From contig JAICXJ010000012.1 in the NCBI GenBank assembly GCA_025980465.1, positions 16,622-80,621 on the forward strand: a stretch of DNA of 64,000 nt, written 5' to 3'. This stretch comes from Frankiales bacterium. GTDB taxonomy: Bacteria; Actinomycetota; Actinomycetes; JAFAQI01. The notes beneath the pieces were generated by a model. The model saw only the letters and a program-made list of their open reading frames with translations, had not been told where the DNA came from and did not search any database. Both the position numbers and the translations under genes were made by a program. Every line of letters starts with the position of its first letter. Position 1 is the first letter of the stretch. This document shows, piece by piece, positions 47,352-55,953 of this stretch.

Positions 47352-48497
47352 ATGACCGATGACCTCCACCCATTTGCTGAGGAGCCGGTATACCAAGCGC
47401 TGACCGCCCCCGGGACAGCAGCGGAACTCGCCGGTGAGGCGGAGTTCCTCGCGGCGGTTCGCGCTGCGGTCCCGCACCGAACCCGCCGCCGTCTTGCTGC
47501 CCGGCTCGGCGCCGGTGGCTCGGTCTTCATCGCTGCGGCCGCGTTGTCGGGTGGCGTAGCGGCAGCGTCGTACACCGGCGCGTTGCCCGAGCCGGCGCAG
47601 CAGGTCATGAATGACGTCGCCGGCTGGGCCGGTGTTCCGGCGCCACCGCCTCACCATCAGCGCTCCGCCGTCTCCGCAACGACCAGGAAGAAGCCGACGC
47701 CGGTAGCGACCGGCTCGATCGGTGGTACGGCGGGAATCACCACCTCATCGCCGAACCCCATCGCCGCACCGAAGGGTTCACCCGCTCCCCGCGGCAGGGC
47801 CGGTACGGGCGGGGTTGGCCCTACCGGCCCGCACGCCAGCCCGACACCGTCTGCCGCCGTGTCGCCCAGCCCTACCCCGACACCCACCCCAACCCCAACC
47901 GAGGCGCCGACACCCACGCCGACTCCCACCGTGGTCGCGCCGTCGCCGGTGGCGCTATCGGCGTCGATCAGTGCGACCCGGGTCCCCGCGAACACCGGCG
48001 TGACGTTCTCGGGTCGTCTCACGACATCGACGGGTGCGCCGGTGCCACACCATCGCGTCGTTGTCTTCGAACGCGCGACCGGCGCCGGCCAATTCAGCAA
48101 GCTGGGAACCGGCGACACCGACACGAACGGCGAGGTCAGCTTCGGCGTACCGGCGCTCACCCACAATGTTCGGCTGGTGCTGCGAGCCGGCCGGGTGCAC
48201 AGTCCCGTCGTCACTGTGGTCGAGGTGCCGACGCTGTCCATCGCCGTCACGCCGGCAGGGATCAGCGACAACGTCACCGTCAGCACCAACGGCGCGACCG
48301 CGGGGGATGCGGTGGTGCTGCTGATCCGCCGACACGGCCAGTGGTTGCGGGTTCGCAGCGGTCAGCTCGACGCGACCGGAACCTGGTCCTTCACCGTTCC
48401 GGCGCCGCAACGACGCGCTGCCGGGTATCGAGTCCTGCTCAAGCGGACCAGGGCGCACGCCGCCGGGTCAGCCGGATTCCGAGCACCGCCGGCCTGA
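47352..48497 (+). CDS. Membrane-anchored anti-sigma-like protein with Pro/Thr linker and extracytoplasmic Ig-like domain
   Basis: ~50-aa cytoplasmic N-term, one TM (GAGGSVFIAAAALSGGVAAAS), PT-rich linker, Ig-like C-term; immediately follows the sigma gene. Confidence 0.7.
   Translation: MTDDLHPFAEEPVYQALTAPGTAAELAGEAEFLAAVRAAVPHRTRRRLAARLGAGGSVFIAAAALSGGVAAASYTGALPEPAQQVMNDVAGWAGVPAPPPHHQRSAVSATTRKKPTPVATGSIGGTAGITTSSPNPIAAPKGSPAPRGRAGTGGVGPTGPHASPTPSAAVSPSPTPTPTPTPTEAPTPTPTPTVVAPSPVALSASISATRVPANTGVTFSGRLTTSTGAPVPHHRVVVFERATGAGQFSKLGTGDTDTNGEVSFGVPALTHNVRLVLRAGRVHSPVVTVVEVPTLSIAVTPAGISDNVTVSTNGATAGDAVVLLIRRHGQWLRVRSGQLDATGTWSFTVPAPQRRAAGYRVLLKRTRAHAAGSAGFRAPPA
47860..47940 (+). repeat. Low-complexity Pro-Thr codon repeat (linker)
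   Basis: cccagccctaccccgacacccaccccaaccccaaccgaggcgccgacacccacgccgactcccacc encodes PSPTPTPTPTPTEAPTPTPTPT. Confidence 0.85.
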
Positions 48498-48517
48498 ACT
48501 CGAGGCGAGCCATTCCC

Positions 48518-49714
48518 CTACAAGAAACATTTGCCCTCACCGCGATAGGTCGCCACTTCCTCGACGACCCGTCCGCCGGCGATGAGGTGCAAGGTGTTGA
48601 ACCGTTCGCACAGCTCCCCGGCCTTGGCATGGCGCAGATAGACCCGGTCGCCGATCCGAAGGTGCTCAGCGGCCGATCCCAACAACGGGGTCTGCGCCTC
48701 ACCGGCCCCCTCGAGTGGATCCAGCGACAGCCCCTCGGGCGCCACCGGGACCGGCTGACGGTCGGCTCGAACGGCGCCCGATGCGACGTACCCTCCGCCG
48801 AGCGCGGTGGCGATCGTCCGCGACGGCTTGCGTGCCACCGGAAGCGCATAGCCGGCGGCCGGCGCTAGTTGGAGCCGGCGGTAGTACTGGAACAGCATCG
48901 GCGCGTAGAAGCCGGAGCCGGCGGCGACCTCGGTCACTGCCGGCTCGGCGACGGTGGATCGGATGCTGCCGGTGCCGCCGCCGTTGACGAACTCGAGATC
49001 GGCTACCGCCCGCACCGCCGCAACCATTTCCGCCCGCCGGGCCGCCACGTCGCGGGTCGATGCCCGCTGCATCACGCGGATCGCCAGGTTCTCAAAGGCT
49101 CGGCCCGGCACGCGGTCGGCGACGCCGGCAATCTGACCTTCGTAGGCCATCACCCCGACCAGACGAAGCTGCTTGCGTCCGGTGATGTCGCGCGCAAGCG
49201 CGCCCGCGGCGTGGGCGTCACGAATCGGCGATCGCTTCGGTCCGAACTTCAGTCGGCCGGACAGCGGCCAGTACCCGACGTCGAGGTCCATGCACACCCG
49301 TACCGGGCCGGACGTCGCCGACTCGATCAACTCGAGGTGTTCCGGTGAGTCGACCATCACCGCCGGCGCGCCGACCGGGTCTTCCGAGGTGATGGCGCCT
49401 AGCTCACCGAGTGCGGATCGTCCGGTCCACGGGTAGGCGACGACGAGGTTACGAAAGCCGTTGTGCCATAGCCAGATCGCCTCTGGAAGGGTGAGATTGA
49501 GCAGTCCATGAAAGCCGGGGCTGCGGTCGAGAACGCGCTGCGTCAGCGGGCGGCAGCGCACCGACTTGGTTGCGACCCGAATCGGTTTTCCCGCGGCCTG
49601 GCCCAGCATGTCCTCGGCATTCGCCCACAGCGCGTCGAGGTCGACGAAGGCGAACGGCGGCTCGAGATCGCCGAACGCCGCCTCGTAACGGTCATAGCCG
49701 GATTGCCCGTTCAT
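48518..49714 (-). CDS. Alanine racemase N-terminal domain / D-threonine aldolase-like PLP protein
   Basis: FAFVDLDALWANAEDMLGQAAGKPIRVATKSVRC, VCMDLDVGY, VNGGGTGS. Confidence 0.9.
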   Translation of the reverse strand: MNGQSGYDRYEAAFGDLEPPFAFVDLDALWANAEDMLGQAAGKPIRVATKSVRCRPLTQRVLDRSPGFHGLLNLTLPEAIWLWHNGFRNLVVAYPWTGRSALGELGAITSEDPVGAPAVMVDSPEHLELIESATSGPVRVCMDLDVGYWPLSGRLKFGPKRSPIRDAHAAGALARDITGRKQLRLVGVMAYEGQIAGVADRVPGRAFENLAIRVMQRASTRDVAARRAEMVAAVRAVADLEFVNGGGTGSIRSTVAEPAVTEVAAGSGFYAPMLFQYYRRLQLAPAAGYALPVARKPSRTIATALGGGYVASGAVRADRQPVPVAPEGLSLDPLEGAGEAQTPLLGSAAEHLRIGDRVYLRHAKAGELCERFNTLHLIAGGRVVEEVATYRGEGKCFL

Positions 49715-50349
49715 CGTCGGGTCAGCTGCTGTAGCCAGGCATCGTGATCCTCACCGGAGATCAGATGGGCGATGAGGAGGTCGAGCATCGCGTCGCGAAG
49801 CGCGGTCATGTCGGAGCGACCACGAGGCGAGGCGAGCCGTTGAAGCGCAAATCCGTCGGCGATCGCGACGAAGGCCCGGGCGCCCTCCTTCGGTCGCTGG
49901 GCGCCGACCGCCACCAGCGCCGAGTAGGCGAGCTGCTCGAAGCCGGCGAGGATCTTCCTCACCTCCGACCGAAGCTCAGCGCGCCGCGCCGCCTCGAGAT
50001 AGATCTCGAACTGCGCGATCGTGCTTGACCGGGGCTCGGCGACAAGTGCGTCGACCAGCAGTTGCACGGCCTGCGCTGGGCTCAGCTCAGACTCGGCGAA
50101 GGCGGCAGCGGTCGCTTCGAGTTCAGCGATTGATGTTCGCGCGAATCCGCGTAGCGCCGCAACGATCAGGTCATCGAGCGAGCCGAAGAAGTAACTGGTC
50201 GTCGACAGCGGCACCCCGGCCCGTGCCGCGATAGCACGGTGTGTGGCGCCGCCGACGCCGTGCTCGGCCACCACCTCGACGGCCGCACCAAGGAGAGCCT
50301 CGCGGCGGGCCAGCGCGGGCGGCCGATGGGTGGCGGGGCGCCTGCTCAC
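49711..50349 (-). CDS. TetR-family transcriptional regulator
   Basis: LLGAAVEVVAEHGVGGATHRAIAARAGVPLSTTSYFFGSLDDLI. Confidence 0.94.
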   Translation of the reverse strand: MSRRPATHRPPALARREALLGAAVEVVAEHGVGGATHRAIAARAGVPLSTTSYFFGSLDDLIVAALRGFARTSIAELEATAAAFAESELSPAQAVQLLVDALVAEPRSSTIAQFEIYLEAARRAELRSEVRKILAGFEQLAYSALVAVGAQRPKEGARAFVAIADGFALQRLASPRGRSDMTALRDAMLDLLIAHLISGEDHDAWLQQLTRR

Positions 50350-50372
50350 CGCCGCACCGTACCACCGACTCT

Positions 50373-50388
50373 GGACAAATGTCCGGAC
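50373..50388. promoter_or_regulatory. Candidate TetR operator ggaca-aa-tgtcc(ggac)
   Basis: 12-bp inverted repeat with an adjoining third half-site in the 58-bp divergent tetR/ceramidase spacer. Confidence 0.45.
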
Positions 50389-50407
50389 TTACTCGTATGT
50401 TCTCGCA

Positions 50408-52351
50408 ATGACGCAGAGCGGGTACCTCGTCGGCCGCGGCCTCTCGGACGTGACGGGCGAGCCCGCCGGTTGCGGCATGCTCGGGTACGGCAAGGCTGAC
50501 CAGATCAGCGCCGGGCTCCATACCCGGTTGCGGACTCGCGCGTTCATCGTCGTCGACGCGGCGACCGGCAGGCGGCTGCTGATCTCGGTCAGCGATCTGC
50601 CGTTGATGTTCGACAGCGTCTTCCGCGAAGTGCTGCGGCGGCTCGCGGCGACGTACGGCGACATCTACACCGACGACAACGTGATGCTCACCGTCACGCA
50701 CACCCACTGCGGCCCAGGCGGCTACTCGCACCACCGGCTGTACAACATGACGACTCACGGCTTTCACCCCCTCACGTTCAACGCCATCGTCGACGGCATC
50801 GTCGAGTCGATCGACCGCGCCCACGCCGACATCGCCGAGGCGACGCTTCGGCTCAGCCGCGGCGAGCTACGCGACGCGAGCGTCAACCGCTCGCCCTCGT
50901 CGTTCGATCGCAATCCCGAGTCGGACCGCGCCCACTTCCCGGATCGGATCGATCCGCAGACGACATTGCTGCGAGTCGAGCGCGACGGTGCGACGGTCGG
51001 CGCGATCAACTGGTTTGCCACTCACGGCACCAGCATGACCAACCGCAACTGCCTGATCAGCGGTGACAACAAGGGATACGCGGCTTACCACTGGGAGCGG
51101 GTTGTCACCGGGATCGACTACCTCGCCGAGACCGAACCGGACTTCATCGCGGCATTCGCGCAGACCAATACCGGCGACATGTCACCGAACCTGCATTACG
51201 GTCCCGGGCGCGGCCCGACGGACGACGAGTTCGACAACACCCGCATCATCGGCGAGCGGCAGGCGGGCGCCGCGGCCGCACTCGCCGAGCTCGACGCCGA
51301 GGAGCTTTCCGGCGGCCTCGATGTGAGGACGACGTACGTCGATCTCTCCGACATCACGGTGCGGCCGGAGTTCACTGGCGACGGGCAGACTCATCGAACC
51401 AGCCACGTCATGGGCGGGGCGGCAGCGCTGGCCGGCACCGACGAAGGCCGCGGCTTTCCGGGCTTCAAGCAAGGCCGCAACCGGATCGTGGACGGCCTCT
51501 CACGCCGGATCATCTACGCAGTTTCGCCGCGGTTGCGTGACGCGCAATCGCCCAAGGGCATCGTGCTCGCCGGCGGATTGCTGAATCGGGTCGCGCCGTT
51601 CGTGCAGGAACGGGTCCCGGTGCAGCTGCTGCGCATCGGCCGGCTGTATCTGATCGGCATCCCTGGCGAGGTGACCATCACGGCCGGCCTGCGGATGCGA
51701 CGCGCGGTCGCTGACGTCGTCGGCGCCGATCTCCACGACGTCCTCGTCGCGGGCTACAGCAACGCCTACATCCACTACGTCACCACTCCGGAGGAGTACG
51801 AGAACCAGCGCTACGAGGGCGGCAGCACGCTGTTCGGGAAGTGGGAGGCGCCGGCGCTCACCCAGGTCGCGGTGGAGCTTGCGACGGCGATGCGTGACGG
51901 CAGAACGGTCGACCGCGGCGATCGACCTGCGGACGTTTCCGCCAAGCTGCGATCGGCGCGACAACGACCACCCGACGAGCCCGGTGACGACGGCGACTTC
52001 GGCACTGTGCTGGTCGCGCCCGGTGCGGCGTACCGGGCCGGACAGACCGTCACGTCCGCGTTCGTCGGCGCAAATCCCAACAACAACCTCCGTCGTGGCG
52101 CGACCTATCTCGAGGTGCAGCGATCGGCGGGCACCGGCTGGATTCGGGTCGCCGATGATGGCGACTGGTCCACGAAGTTGAGCTGGCGCAAGCAGGGCAA
52201 GGCAGGCTCACGCGTGACGATCACCTGGGACATTCCCGACGGAACGCCCCCGGGGGACTACCGGATCGCCTACTTCGGGGATGTTGTCGATGCCTCCGGC
52301 TTCCTAGCTGAGTTCTCGGCTCTGACGAAGCCGTTCGCTGTGACGCCCTGA
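50408..52351 (+). CDS. Neutral/alkaline non-lysosomal ceramidase family protein
   Basis: GRGLSDVTGEPAGCGMLGYGKADQISAGLHTRLRTRAFIV; VMLTVTHTHCGPGGYSHH; AINWFATHGTSM; ASP-rich metal ligands. Confidence 0.93.
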   Translation: MTQSGYLVGRGLSDVTGEPAGCGMLGYGKADQISAGLHTRLRTRAFIVVDAATGRRLLISVSDLPLMFDSVFREVLRRLAATYGDIYTDDNVMLTVTHTHCGPGGYSHHRLYNMTTHGFHPLTFNAIVDGIVESIDRAHADIAEATLRLSRGELRDASVNRSPSSFDRNPESDRAHFPDRIDPQTTLLRVERDGATVGAINWFATHGTSMTNRNCLISGDNKGYAAYHWERVVTGIDYLAETEPDFIAAFAQTNTGDMSPNLHYGPGRGPTDDEFDNTRIIGERQAGAAAALAELDAEELSGGLDVRTTYVDLSDITVRPEFTGDGQTHRTSHVMGGAAALAGTDEGRGFPGFKQGRNRIVDGLSRRIIYAVSPRLRDAQSPKGIVLAGGLLNRVAPFVQERVPVQLLRIGRLYLIGIPGEVTITAGLRMRRAVADVVGADLHDVLVAGYSNAYIHYVTTPEEYENQRYEGGSTLFGKWEAPALTQVAVELATAMRDGRTVDRGDRPADVSAKLRSARQRPPDEPGDDGDFGTVLVAPGAAYRAGQTVTSAFVGANPNNNLRRGATYLEVQRSAGTGWIRVADDGDWSTKLSWRKQGKAGSRVTITWDIPDGTPPGDYRIAYFGDVVDASGFLAEFSALTKPFAVTP

Positions 52352-53652
52352 TGTCGACGGTCTGGACCAACTGGGCAGGCGAGCAGCGATGCTCACCTCT
52401 TGCGATCGAGAGGCCCAGGGATGAGGCGGCTCTCGCTCACATTGTCCGGCGGGCCGCCGACGCCGGCTTGACCGTCCGGGCGGTCGGCTCCGGACACTCG
52501 TTTACCGACTGCGCCTGCACGAACGGCGTCATGGTGGACATGTCCGGGATGCAGCGGGTCGTCGACATCGACTCGGTCACCGGCCGGGTCACGGTGGAGG
52601 CAGGCGCCAAGCTGTGGGCGCTCGGCCCGGTGCTCGCGGAGCACGGTCTGGCGCTGGAGAACCAGGGCGACATCGACCGGCAGTCGATCACCGGCGCGAT
52701 CTCCACGGCAACGCACGGCACGGGCGCACAGCTGCGCAACCTGTCAGCCCAAATCGTCGCGATGCGGCTGGTGACCGCGACCGGCGAGATCATCGAGGTC
52801 TCGCCCGACATCGACGATGAGACCTATCTCGCAGCCCGGGTGTCGCTCGGCGCTCTCGGTGTGTTCAGCCAGGTCACGATCCAATGCGTGCCGCTGTACA
52901 CCCTGCATCGACACGACGAGCCGTGGCCGCTCGACGAGACTCTTGAACGGCTGGACGAGCATGTCGACGGCAATGACCACTTCGAGTTCTTCGTCTTTCC
53001 GTATACCGACCGCGCTCTTACCCGTCGTACCCGTCGCAGCAGCGACATCCCGTCGCCGCCGCCGCGATGGAAGCGGTGGGTCGAGGAGGAGCTGGTACAG
53101 AACAAGGCGCTCGGCCTGGTGTGCCGCACCGGCCGACGCTTCCCCTCACAGGCGCCACGACTCAATCGCCTGGTCAGCTCCGCGCTGTCGGCAAGTGAGG
53201 TGGAGGACCGCCCCTACAAGGTCTATGCGACCAATCGAGCGGTGCGCTTCACCGAGATGGAGTACGCCGTACCGCGAGAGAACGGGCGTGAGGCCGTCGA
53301 GCGCGTCATGCAGCTCGTCGCCGAGCGGGAGCTGCCGATCCTGTTTCCACTCGAGGTGAGGTTCGCTGCCGGCGACGAGGCGTTCTTGTCCACGGCATAT
53401 CGCCGCGACACCTGCTACGTCGCGGTGCATCAGTACAGCGGGATGGAGTTCGAAACCTACTTCCGCGCGGTGGAGGCAATCATGGACTCCTACGGCGGTC
53501 GCCCGCACTGGGGCAAGCGTCACTACCAGAACGCGGCGACGATTCGCGATCGCTATCCCGACTGGGACCGGTTCCAAGACGTGCGACGCCGTCTTGACCC
53601 GAACGGAGTCTTCGTCAACGACTACACCCGGCGCGTTCTGGGGGCGCCGTGA
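52351..53652 (+). CDS. FAD-linked D-arabinono-1,4-lactone oxidase family protein
   Basis: VRAVGSGHSFTDCACTNGVMVDMSGM; ISTATHGTGAQLRNLSAQI; C-term HWGKRHYQNAATIRDRYPDWDRFQDVRRRLDPNGVFVNDY; TGATG overlap with preceding gene. Confidence 0.94.
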   Translation: MSTVWTNWAGEQRCSPLAIERPRDEAALAHIVRRAADAGLTVRAVGSGHSFTDCACTNGVMVDMSGMQRVVDIDSVTGRVTVEAGAKLWALGPVLAEHGLALENQGDIDRQSITGAISTATHGTGAQLRNLSAQIVAMRLVTATGEIIEVSPDIDDETYLAARVSLGALGVFSQVTIQCVPLYTLHRHDEPWPLDETLERLDEHVDGNDHFEFFVFPYTDRALTRRTRRSSDIPSPPPRWKRWVEEELVQNKALGLVCRTGRRFPSQAPRLNRLVSSALSASEVEDRPYKVYATNRAVRFTEMEYAVPRENGREAVERVMQLVAERELPILFPLEVRFAAGDEAFLSTAYRRDTCYVAVHQYSGMEFETYFRAVEAIMDSYGGRPHWGKRHYQNAATIRDRYPDWDRFQDVRRRLDPNGVFVNDYTRRVLGAP

Positions 53653-53686
53653 TCACCGCGCTCAACATGGCGTGTAGACAAGACGG

Positions 53687-54712
53687 GTGACCAACGGCGA
53701 CTGGACTGCGACCGGTGTCTTCGAAGAGGTACCCGGCGTATACCGCATCCCGCTTCCGCTGCCGAATGACGGACTGCGGGCCGTCAACGTCTACGCCGTC
53801 GTCGGGTCCGACGGTCCGGTACTCATTGACTCCGGCTGGGCGATCCCAGAGGCACAGGACCTGCTTGTCGCGGCACTTGCCGAGTTGGGATCCGAGCCGG
53901 GTGACGTCCAGCGGTTTCTCGTCACGCACATGCATCGCGACCACTACAGCCAGGCGATCCACCTCCGCCGTGAGTTCGGCATCAGAGTCTCGCTCGGTGC
54001 CGAGGAGCGGCACTCGCTCGAGATCGCGAGCCGGCCGCGGGAGCCGGAACGTCGCAGTCAGATCGTCAGGCTAAGGCAGCTCGGCGCGCAGGACATCGCC
54101 GACCGGATGGCGGCGGCCATGGCCGCCGGCCATGCCCGGCCGGATCCCGCCGACTGGGAGTTGCCGACCGATTGGTTCACGCCCAACGAGCTGATCGACG
54201 CCAATGGCCGCCAGCTCGAGGTCGTCGAGACGCCAGGCCACACCCGGGGTCATGTCGTCTTCTACGACACACCCGGCAAGCTGCTGTTCGCCGGCGATCA
54301 CGTGCTGCCGACGATCACGCCATCCATCGGCTTCGAGCCCGCGCTCGCCGCTGATCCGCTCGGCTCGTTCCTCACATCGCTGGCGATCGTGCGGGCGCGG
54401 CCGGATGCCATGCTGCTGCCGGCTCACGGCCCGGTGACCGACAGCGTGCACACGCGGGTCGATGAGCTGGTGGAGCACCATCGGCTGCGTCTCGACGGCA
54501 TGCTGAGAGCGCTCGGCGGGCGCGCCGATACCGCCGCTCGCGTCGCTGCCGCAGTGACTTGGACCCGCCGTGCGCGCAGCTTCTCCGAGCTGGATGTCTT
54601 CAACCAGTTCCTCGCAGTTTGCGAGACCGGCGCTCATCTCGACTTGCTCGTCGCGCAAGGCCGAGCGCAGCGGGGTGAACGCGACGGGGTGTTCTTCTAC
54701 TCGCCCTCCTAG
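53687..54712 (+). CDS. MBL-fold metallo-hydrolase
   Basis: FLVTHMHRDHYSQA, VETPGHTRGHVVFYDTPGKLLFAGDHVL, LPAHGP. Confidence 0.95.
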   Translation: MTNGDWTATGVFEEVPGVYRIPLPLPNDGLRAVNVYAVVGSDGPVLIDSGWAIPEAQDLLVAALAELGSEPGDVQRFLVTHMHRDHYSQAIHLRREFGIRVSLGAEERHSLEIASRPREPERRSQIVRLRQLGAQDIADRMAAAMAAGHARPDPADWELPTDWFTPNELIDANGRQLEVVETPGHTRGHVVFYDTPGKLLFAGDHVLPTITPSIGFEPALAADPLGSFLTSLAIVRARPDAMLLPAHGPVTDSVHTRVDELVEHHRLRLDGMLRALGGRADTAARVAAAVTWTRRARSFSELDVFNQFLAVCETGAHLDLLVAQGRAQRGERDGVFFYSPS

Positions 54713-55926
54713 TCGAGAACCCAGGTGTCGTCCGTGATCAGCGGTACGACGGTGCCGTCGCGGGTGACACCCTCGACGCTGACGCCCGGGCCGCCGACGA
54801 CGACATCGGTGTGGACGGTCGAATGGTTGAGGCCGCGCTCGAACAGCTGCTCCTGGCTCATCGAAGTGCCGCCGGACACCGCGAACGGGAAGCTCTGCCC
54901 CCAGGCCACGTGACACCCGGCGTTCTCGTCGTACAGCGTGTCGTGGAAGACGACACCGGCCGCGCGCACGCGTGACGACCGGTCGAGCAACGCAACCTCG
55001 CCCAGGCTGCGGGCGCCGTCGTCGCTGTCGAGCTCGGCGCGGACGGCGTCAATCCCTGTGTCGGCGGTGACCTGGACGATGCGCCCGGATTCGAAGGTGG
55101 CTCGCAGGCCTTCGACGAGGGTGCCGTTGCGAGGCATGACCAGCGGCCGACTCAGCGCAATCTGGCCATCGGCACGGTTGCGGTCCGGACTGGTGAAGAC
55201 CTCCTCGGTCGGCAGGTTCGGCATCGTGACGCGGCCGGACTTCGTCACGAGATGACCGCCGGTCCAGATCGAGTCGGGCAGCAGGCCGACGGTGAGGTCG
55301 GTGCCCTCGCCTTGATAACGGACGGCGTCGAGGTTCAGGTCGGTGATGCGAGCGGCCCGGGAGATCAGCAGGTCGCGGTGGGCCTCCCACGCCGCGACCA
55401 CATCCGGTTCGTCCAGTCGCATCGCTACCCGCACGGCCTCCCAGAGTCGCTCGACGTCCGGCTCGCCGTAGATCTGGGTTGCCCAGCCCGGATTCGGCGC
55501 GGCGACGATCGTCCACGCGACGTCACCGCCGAGCATGATCTGTCGACTGAGCAGTGCCGCGTCGACCGGTACGGCGGCAGCTCGTTCCGCTGGGATGTCG
55601 TCCATCAGGTGCGGGTCTGGCTGGCCGGTGAGCGCGATGATCGCGACCTCGTCCCGGCCCCATTGCTTGAGTCGGTCCAGCGCCCATTCCGGGCTCGACG
55701 TCAAGGTGGTCATCGGGGCGTGCTGAAGCGTCGAGTGCTGGATGTGCGCGTCGCTGTACTCGACGACCACCCGCGCCGCGCCGGCGAGGTAGGCCCGCTC
55801 GGCGACCGCGCGGGCAACCTCGGCATGGGAGAGGTCGGCGCGGACGTACACATCTTGCCCGTGGCGCACATTCGCGCCGACCCGCACCACCACGTCGGCG
55901 TACCGCTGGAGCAAGCTGTCGTTCAT
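54709..55926 (-). CDS. Aminopeptidase, M29 (thermophilic) family
   Basis: GEVALLDRSSRVRAAGVVFHDTLYDENAGCHVAWG; NLPTEEVFTSPDRNRADGQIALSRPL. Confidence 0.93.
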   Translation of the reverse strand: MNDSLLQRYADVVVRVGANVRHGQDVYVRADLSHAEVARAVAERAYLAGAARVVVEYSDAHIQHSTLQHAPMTTLTSSPEWALDRLKQWGRDEVAIIALTGQPDPHLMDDIPAERAAAVPVDAALLSRQIMLGGDVAWTIVAAPNPGWATQIYGEPDVERLWEAVRVAMRLDEPDVVAAWEAHRDLLISRAARITDLNLDAVRYQGEGTDLTVGLLPDSIWTGGHLVTKSGRVTMPNLPTEEVFTSPDRNRADGQIALSRPLVMPRNGTLVEGLRATFESGRIVQVTADTGIDAVRAELDSDDGARSLGEVALLDRSSRVRAAGVVFHDTLYDENAGCHVAWGQSFPFAVSGGTSMSQEQLFERGLNHSTVHTDVVVGGPGVSVEGVTRDGTVVPLITDDTWVLD

Positions 55927-55953
55927 CAGTCGAAGTTAGCCGTCCCTGCTCAG

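Noticed and set aside
47860-47940. Repetitive tract considered as possible CRISPR or tandem repeat locus
   Set aside because: In-frame Pro-Thr codons forming a protein linker; no spacers or repeats of CRISPR type
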